From Sorghum bicolor (Eukaryota; Streptophyta; Magnoliopsida; Poales; Poaceae), in assembly GCF_000003195.3 (NCBI RefSeq), contig NC_012877.2, forward strand, positions 10,852,625 through 10,916,624: a stretch of 64,000 nucleotides of DNA, given 5' to 3'. Below the pieces are notes generated by a model, which saw only the letters and a list, made by a program, of their open reading frames with translations, was not told the origin of the DNA and did no database searches. The translations under genes and the position numbers were made by a program. Shown piece after piece: positions 57,669 to 64,000 of the stretch. Within the stretch, counting starts at the first letter, position 1. The number at the start of each line of letters is the position of its first letter.

Positions 57669-59885
57669 TTCTACAACCATGAAATTAAATAACCATAATA
57701 TTATACTTCACCGTTTAACTAAGTAAACATATATATACGTTAGGATATATATTTAGCAACTTAAGAAGCATGAAAAAATGTTTAATTGACAAACCTCCCA
57801 AAGAAATAACATAACACTGACAACTCACTTTAAATTATATTAATACTATGTGATCATCAATTTTATAGGTTGTTATTTTAAATAAGTTTATACATTTTAA
57901 TTAAAAACATTATGTCCTATCAGTATTGGTAATTTTAAGAACTCTATGATGTATAAAACAAAACTAGACTCATGTAAGTATGTGATATAACAAATTAAAC
58001 AAGTTCGGTGTTTGGGTATAATATGAGTTTTAACTTAATTAATACGTGGAAAACAATACAACTAGGAGTTAAACTCTTTGTAATAAAATAAAAGATGAAA
58101 AACACTAGAGTTTCTATCAAGCATGTGAAAAAATTACAACAACTCAAGTGAAAGTCGAAAGTTAAACTATGATTTATGAAGTCACAGAAAAGAATGCAAT
58201 AGAGTTTATATATCTTAGTATTATGTTTCAACTAAATACATATCATGCTAAAAAAGATAAATACTAGAAATTCTAACTAAGCCTCCATGTTAATCCTCAT
58301 AAGACATGTTAATCCCCATGAGACATGATAGAAAAAAAGATAGATTCTAGAATTTGTCACAGAAGTCCGAAACATTTGACTATCAGTTCCACGGATAGCA
58401 TAATTACCATTGATAATAATAGTTACTGCATCTATTCTATAAATAATTACCTAACTCTGTTATTGCGTAAAACAACATAAGGCAACACATGACTCTATAT
58501 TCAAACTACTCACATATGCCATTAAGAAACATGATCTAAATCATATCTAACATCTAATTACCCATATACTATCGTTATATAAGATAGATAATTTATGTAA
58601 CCCAATCTTTATCTTATTATTTGAAAAACAAATATTCTATAAAATCTACATCTAAAATTTACCAACATCTTTTATTAAAAATGTTGAAATAGCATGGAGC
58701 ATGTATATGTTTGTACATTACCCACTTCTATTAATATTAATATATTAAGATTTGATCAAAGTAAGCATGCATGAGCGATAAATATATGTGTTATGTTTTA
58801 TCATAAAAAATATTTTCTTAACTCATATCTAATGATACTAACATATTTTTTAAATCATATTAGTAATCATGACATATAATTTATATAGGTTGTTGCTTTA
58901 GATATACTGATGTATTTTAACGAAATATTTGACATGTTTATATTGATAGTATAACCATAACTACACATATAACTCGACAAAAAAAATCAATCATCGTGAG
59001 AAGTATGGGAGAGTACTTATGGCTATATTTTTCCAACCCTTTAAGATTACTTTAGAGGAAAAGGTCAATCATTATATAGCTTAAGTATTAAACTTTTGTC
59101 AAGGTTAGAGCAACTCCAACAGAAATGCTAACTATATTATCTAGGTTATTTTTATTTTTTTAACGCAAAAATTAAAGTCCAACTGATATGCTATGTGGTT
59201 TGCTAAAATAGCAAGCTTGCTATTTTTAAACTTTCGCTTGTCATATATAGCATGTCATCCTCACTAGCTATCCTATACAAAAGCTGTTGTGGAACTCTGT
59301 ATTTTGAGTGAATTTTTTGTTTACGCAATAGCTAAATCTTGTCGTTTAGAATATAATTTTACCTAGTCTCTCGGAGATGCTCTTACCATTCTACCTCCAT
59401 GTGAGATCTCATTCAAGCTCTATCACTTATCCTAAACCATATGGTGCAGATTTCAAATGATTGCTTTTGTTATTATAGTATTTAACAATGTACTCTAAGA
59501 CCAAAATCCTTATTATTACAACATGCAAAAAGTATAGTTAATAAAAAATACAGTAATCACAAGAGTTTCAACTTTGATGGCAAAAAAAAAATCTATAGCA
59601 GTCAAGGAAAATAAAATTTTAAAAATTTAAACTGAGATTCATGACTCCATAACCGCTGCAGTTAATGGCAAGATTTCAAACTAATTATATATTTTAAATA
59701 TAAAAAATGCCATGCAATGTAAAAATACAAATATAAATCAGTCTCTTGCAAAAAGGTAATTGATAAGTTTAGAACAAAGATAAAAACATTCAATTTAACA
59801 TAAACAATTCTTTATTAATCAAATGTATCAAACAATATATGTTTAAAAAATTTAAACCGTGCGAGAGTACGGGTTGATGGACTAG

Positions 59886-60670
59886 TTAGGCTTAATACCG
59901 ATCATCAAAACAAGACCTTATGGAAAACCAAAAGCTTTAGCTCACCTTGACAAAATGGGCGAAACCCAAGCCGGATTTTCCTGCTAGGTATGCCAGAGAT
60001 AAGCAGGGGTAACCGAGAGGTGGACGAGTCATCACGCTGGAATTCGATGAATGACTGAAAATTCTTTCCACCGCTTTTGAGATATTCTTCCACGGCACTT
60101 TTGGACAAAGGGGGGAAGCATGCAGGATGCAGCAGGATTATTTGCTAGATGCCGAAGGACCCGATTCACTGAAGGTTCCTCCACCGCACCTTTGCTGCTG
60201 CATGCTAACTTCCTCTGCTATCGTATCCATCCAAATCCAAGTGTTGATTTTTACTTAGCCGATCCCAGAGTTCTCCTAATAGCATATGTTAACCTTTGGA
60301 ATTCCAAATGTGCGTTAAGACTTCTCTCGGTCAACAGCCTTGTATTAGATTAAAAAGGAAAAAAAAATATGCTGAGATTAATTCAGACTCATCTTCTTTC
60401 TACTAGCATTCCTAATTTCAGTATTTATATATCGATTTATTAATCGTTGTGTGTTAGCATGACTGATTAATTCTGTAGGATTCCTCCAGATTCCCTTCCA
60501 AAACAGGGCGCGGATTAACTACATTGAACTGGTGGCATGGAAAAGTGGTGTGTGTGCCTCATGTACATCATCATTTGACATGAGTTTCGCGTTGAGTGAG
60601 CGGCGGAAAAGGGATTGGTGGCACATGTGTACTTTATAAATACTATGTGCTGAAGATTACTACGAGCTTA
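59886..60670. other. Non-coding, nothing recognised
   Basis: Short ORFs (for example 60120-60353 plus) have no recognisable domain. No terminal repeats detected. Confidence 0.4.
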
Positions 60671-61138
60671 GGCCTCGTTTAGGCCTTGTTTAGTTCGCAA
60701 AAATTTTTAAGATTCCCCGTCACATCGAATCTTGCGGCACATGCATGGAGCATTAAATATACATGAAAACAAAAATTATTTGCACAGTTCATCTGTAAAC
60801 CGCGAGATGAATCTTTTGAGCCTTGTTACTCTATAATTGAATAATATTTGTCAAATAAAAACGAAAGTGCTACAGTGCCGTTTTTCACAAGTTTTTGCGA
60901 ACTGAACAAGGCCTTAGTTTTCAAAATTTTTCAAAATTCCCCGTTACATCGAATCTTGCGGCATATGCAAAAAACATTAAATATAGATAAAAAAGATACT
61001 AATTATACAGTTTATTTGAAATTTACGAGACGAATCTTTTGAGCCTAGGTAGTCTATGATTAGATAATAAATATCAAATAAAAACAAAAGTGCTACAATA
61101 GTCGAAATCTTAATTTTTTTCACTAACTGAACAAGGCC
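60671..61138. mobile_element. Tourist-like MITE B, split by MITE A
   Basis: The left end GGCCTCGTTTA (60671-60681) continues at 60914 with TTAGTTTTCAAAATTT, and the right end ACTGAACAAGGCC closes at 61138. TTA flanks both sides (60668-60670, 61139-61141). TTA duplication and ends fit PIF/Harbinger (Tourist-like) MITEs abundant in andropogonoid grasses. Confidence 0.8.
60682..60913. mobile_element. Tourist-like MITE A, inserted in MITE B
   Basis: Ends GGCCTTGTTTAGTTCGC and GCGAACTGAACAAGGCC are inverted copies. TTA duplication at 60679-60681 and 60914-60916. It is inserted inside the left terminal repeat of MITE B. Confidence 0.88.
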
Positions 61139-61177
61139 TTAAGGTCGTGCCGGAGTGAAATGAGAAAAGGCTACCAT

Positions 61178-61404
61178 GGGCAAAATCCAAAATACTTTTT
61201 AAGATTTCTCGTCACATCGAATCTTGCGGTACATGTATAGAACACTAAATATAAATAAAAAGATAACTAATTATACAATTTGCTTGTAATTTACAAGACG
61301 AATCTTTTAAATTTAATTAGTTCATAATTAGATAGTAATTACTAAATACAAACGAAAGTGTTATATTGTTAAAATCTAAAAAAAAAATAGATGTAAACCA
61401 GGCC
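61178..61404. mobile_element. Degenerate third copy of the same MITE family
   Basis: The interior is similar to MITEs A and B (cgtcacatcgaatcttgcgg, agacgaatctttt, aaacgaaagtgtta) but terminal repeats are eroded; ends are approximate. Confidence 0.65.
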
Positions 61405-62953
61405 TAGTATAATGCATATGCATGCACCTGCACCTGCTGGATCGCGATGAGCGTCGTCGTGCCCACGAATCAGAAGCCTTTATGGCTATGGCTGCCTGCA
61501 GCGGAGGCATGCATGCATCCAGCCATCCCGCGCGCCGCCAGCGGGTTTCAGAGAGGTTGTTTCGTCTGTTCTGAATTGAGTACGCTGACCGACCTGCTAC
61601 AACTGTTGGCGCATGCATGCATGCCGCATGACACTGCACCGGCCAGCCACCAGCTCGCCAGTCGCCACCGTCCAGTCTCGCGGTTCACGTGTCCGCACGT
61701 ACGCACAAGCGCGCAGAGAGGTCATTATATTTTCCCACAAGTTACACACACGAAATCGTCATGGAAAAATCAAAGAGGGGCACCAAAGTTACCTAGCTCT
61801 GCCGAGACTTGGGCTAATCAAGGAAGAACAAACGCAATCGCAAAGCAACCCATGCTTTTCCAAGATCAGCCACAAGTTCATCGAACTTTTCTTGTTGGAT
61901 TCTTAGTTCCTATGTATGTATGTATGTTTCGGTTCAGTGTACTTGGTGTAATGATACCATTACCTTTGATGAAACAAAAGCTATAAGTCCGATGCGCTTG
62001 TTTAGAATCTTTAGATCATGTATGTATGCATGTGTTCAATCCGTGCTATCTCAAGATCGCATACGCAGTAACATTGTACACTACAAAGCGTGTAATGAAG
62101 GGTTAATTGAATCAAGGAGTAAAATTCATCAGCGGTCCATACACTTGCCGGAGGTGCTAATTAAGTCCCTAAACTCTTAAATAATGTTTTTTAAGATACA
62201 TGAAATTGATTCGGGTCATAGTGTGATCCAAACATGCGGATACCTGACCGATAGCCAACATGGCAAGCTAATTCATCATTGGCATAACTATTGACATGTG
62301 AAGCCTATATATCGGTACCACCATATTTTGTGACCCTCACAGTCACTGACAGCGCTGCACTCGTCGCCTCTCACGCTCACTCTCAGACACCACCATGTTT
62401 TGTGCTCCCATTCCACACATCCCGTGCTCATGATCAGGCCAGTCTCCATGGAAGTTTTAAAATAGTTTCATCCTCATTTGGTAGCTTATTTATGAAGAAA
62501 GAGATATAGAAAGTTTTATAAAGTTTCATCTAGATGAAACTCGCTGACATAGACCGTGTTGATAATTACATGATGAAACTCATCATTGAGACCGACCTCA
62601 CAACGCGCTACCTTTTCGGTTCTAAGTAGACGACATAGTCTCTTGAACAGCGCTAGACCTACGAGGCAAGCTCCGCCAGTGGCCGGCTAACTACGGTCAA
62701 GGATGGGGAGGATATGGTGGGTGTTTTTTTTCACCAAAATCTTTATTCATATCAATTAGGAAGGATATAAAGAGACTCTTAAAGTTGCTCTAATATAATT
62801 CTCTTCTGGCCTCTAGGATGCATTTTTGTGCTCTACATGAATTGTGTACCCTTTAAATTCTAAATAGATCTACAATTTCCTTCAAAGAGTGAGAGTTTGA
62901 GAAACAATACAATGATAATGCCAGATGTGAGGAGGATGAGAGTAGATGGAATA
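61405..62953. other. Intergenic stretch without recognised gene
   Basis: An open frame of 179 codons (61447-61986) has no recognisable domain. Around 62440-62620 tttcatcta/gatgaaact inverted strings hint at a MITE remnant. No gene called. Confidence 0.4.
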
Positions 62954-63185
62954 CTTCCTTAATCCTAAATATAAGAGATTTTGAGTTGTCCTAAGTCTCA
63001 AACCGTATTAAGTTTGATTGAGTTATGAAAATATTAATGACACCAAATTAGCATAATTAGGTATATTATGAAATGGAGCTTCATTAAGTTAGTTCTGTGG
63101 TAGATGATAATGCTCTTCTTTATATTTTTTTAAACACAGAATAATTTGACTTAGGATATACATCCCTTGTATTTAGGACAAAAAT
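62954..63185. mobile_element. Stowaway-like MITE
   Basis: The left end cttccttaatcctaaatataag and the right end (ccttgtatttaggac) are inverted relatives of the CTCCCTCCGTCCTAAAATATAAG end; TA on both sides. Diverged, right boundary approximate. Confidence 0.65.
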
Positions 63186-63964
63186 TACATGATTAGTACA
63201 ACCCACACAAATTACGGTACAATTGAGTAGTGGTAGATCACCTAGAGCTACGCTAGCAAGGCAAATCGAGAGCAATATGTATTTCACCTTTATAGAAGTT
63301 GGAGATGTTAGACTCTAACAAATTTATAGCAAATTATTATCTTTTCTAAAAAATGAAGCAATCTGATGCCTGTAAGAGACTTATGTGGTTGATAGTAATA
63401 TCTATAGTTGTCAAATTCATGATTATATTATATGATTTTTATGACTTTGTGATTTTAATTGATCGAATTGATTTTGCCATTCTATTTAGTAGAATCTATG
63501 ATTTTGTGATTCTAGTGTACTACTAGACATAAGATTTTTACAATCGCCTTCTATTTTTTCAAGAGGGATTGATTTAATGTTTTGCAAAGGTATAGCTTAC
63601 AAATCATCCCTAAAAACTGATCTTCATAGGTGTAGTATCCTTGAAAATAGCTACGGAACAAATAAATTCATATTTTTTAAATAAAGTCTGATGGAGATAA
63701 AAATTAAAATTTAGGGTTGGACAGGATCTAAAATTAAAATTTGTGGTTAGCAACTTTTTTGTTTGAAATGATTTAGGGCCAAAATATACATTTTAAGTTC
63801 TTAGATTTTGAAATTTAAATTTTTGATTTTTTTTAACAACCATGACTGGAGATAGACCCTATATCAAAGTTATAGTGCTTGGCAAGACCAAAACTTTGTA
63901 GTTGAAAATGTTTTCTTTTGAGATCATTTATTAGTAGCAAAAATAGATCAATACGAAATGTATA
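63186..63964. other. AT-rich intergenic stretch, nothing recognised
   Basis: No ORF, RNA gene or clear repeat. Confidence 0.4.
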
Positions 63965-64000
63965 CTCTCTCCATTCAAATTATAAGTCGTTTCAACTTTT
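63965..64000 (+). mobile_element. Start of a Stowaway-like MITE, cut by the window end
   Basis: ctctctccattcaaattataagtcg after TA matches the CTCCCTCCGT...AAATTATAAGTCGTTT end of grass Stowaway elements. The remainder is outside the window. Confidence 0.65.

Larger units (their letters stand above)
53969..59885 (+). mobile_element. Probable Helitron, interrupted by a solo LTR
   Basis: The 5' end TCTTTATATTATTAATTAG follows an A, and the 3' end is CTAG followed by T (59882-59886), so the insertion fits the A-T target of Helitrons. A GC-rich imperfect hairpin, CCGTGC-gaga-GTACGG, lies about ten bases before CTAG. No terminal inverted repeats or duplication are seen. Without the solo LTR it is about 2.95 kb, AT-rich and without Rep/helicase, so non-autonomous. 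Short blocks on the two sides of the solo LTR resemble each other (54000-54600 and 58270-58620). Confidence 0.55.

Noticed and set aside
60120..60353. Plus-strand ORF of 77 codons
   Set aside because: Too short, no similarity recognised, next to MITEs.
61447..61986. Plus-strand ORF of 179 codons
   Set aside because: No recognisable domain, no promoter or intron signals, composition like non-coding sequence; overlapping frames also open.

Overview
This is a plant nuclear window with the repeat content of a grass. A Cassandra-type TRIM with a 5S-like LTR, a Maximus/SIRE-like copia element, Athila/Tat gypsy elements and GGCCTTGTTTAGTT-type MITEs together suggest a panicoid grass; an andropogonoid such as sorghum or a relative is my best guess. 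I find no host gene that I can defend. Almost everything is transposable element.

The left 50 kb is one nested stack. From outside in: (1) an inverted-repeat element (arms 185-277 and 50348-50430) holds (2) a Cassandra TRIM (278-50254). Its short internal region was hit by (3) a minus-strand Ty1/copia element (713-49917). The copia was hit twice. Its 3' LTR received (4a) Athila-1 (1325-10519, plus). Its RNase H domain received (4b) Athila-2 (15180-42942, plus). The leader of Athila-2 received (5) Athila-3 (16958-37236, minus), and the gag of Athila-3 received (6) a Tat-lineage gypsy element (22585-34556, plus). Each LTR insertion from level 3 inward has a perfect 5-bp target-site duplication: ATGTT, GCTAG, AAGTC, AGGAT, GCAGG. 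Hand-counted LTR divergence falls broadly with depth: about 2.1% Cassandra, 1.2% copia, 1.6% Athila-2, 1.0% Athila-3, 0.7% Tat, and 0.4% for the separate Athila-1.

Functionally, the copia carries gag, pol and a third env-position ORF in the sense direction. The Tat element carries gag-pol in sense and, on the opposite strand downstream of integrase, a six-exon gene with its own TATA box, GT-AG introns and poly(A) signal. The three Athila-like elements have gag-protease but no reverse transcriptase or integrase, so they would need a partner. Athila-1 also keeps an Athila-type 3' ORF. Most breaks in these genes are in-frame TAG/TGA codons that fit cytosine deamination.

The most interesting non-coding signals are as follows. 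Each LTR family has its own GC-rich palindromic word placed upstream of its TATA box. In Athila-1 and the copia the same word recurs before a second TATA-like site ahead of the 3' ORF. A stem-loop next to the polypurine tract is shared by the three Athila elements and shows a compensatory base-pair change. PPT-like motifs are duplicated. Athila-3 has two protease domains in tandem.

The right 14 kb holds a 5'-truncated LINE (to 52816), a hAT-type MITE (53354-53623), a probable Helitron (53969-59885) interrupted by a 2,963-bp solo LTR with a perfect TTCTA duplication, a MITE-in-MITE nest (60671-61138), a degenerate third copy, and Stowaway-like MITEs at 62954-63185 and at the window end.
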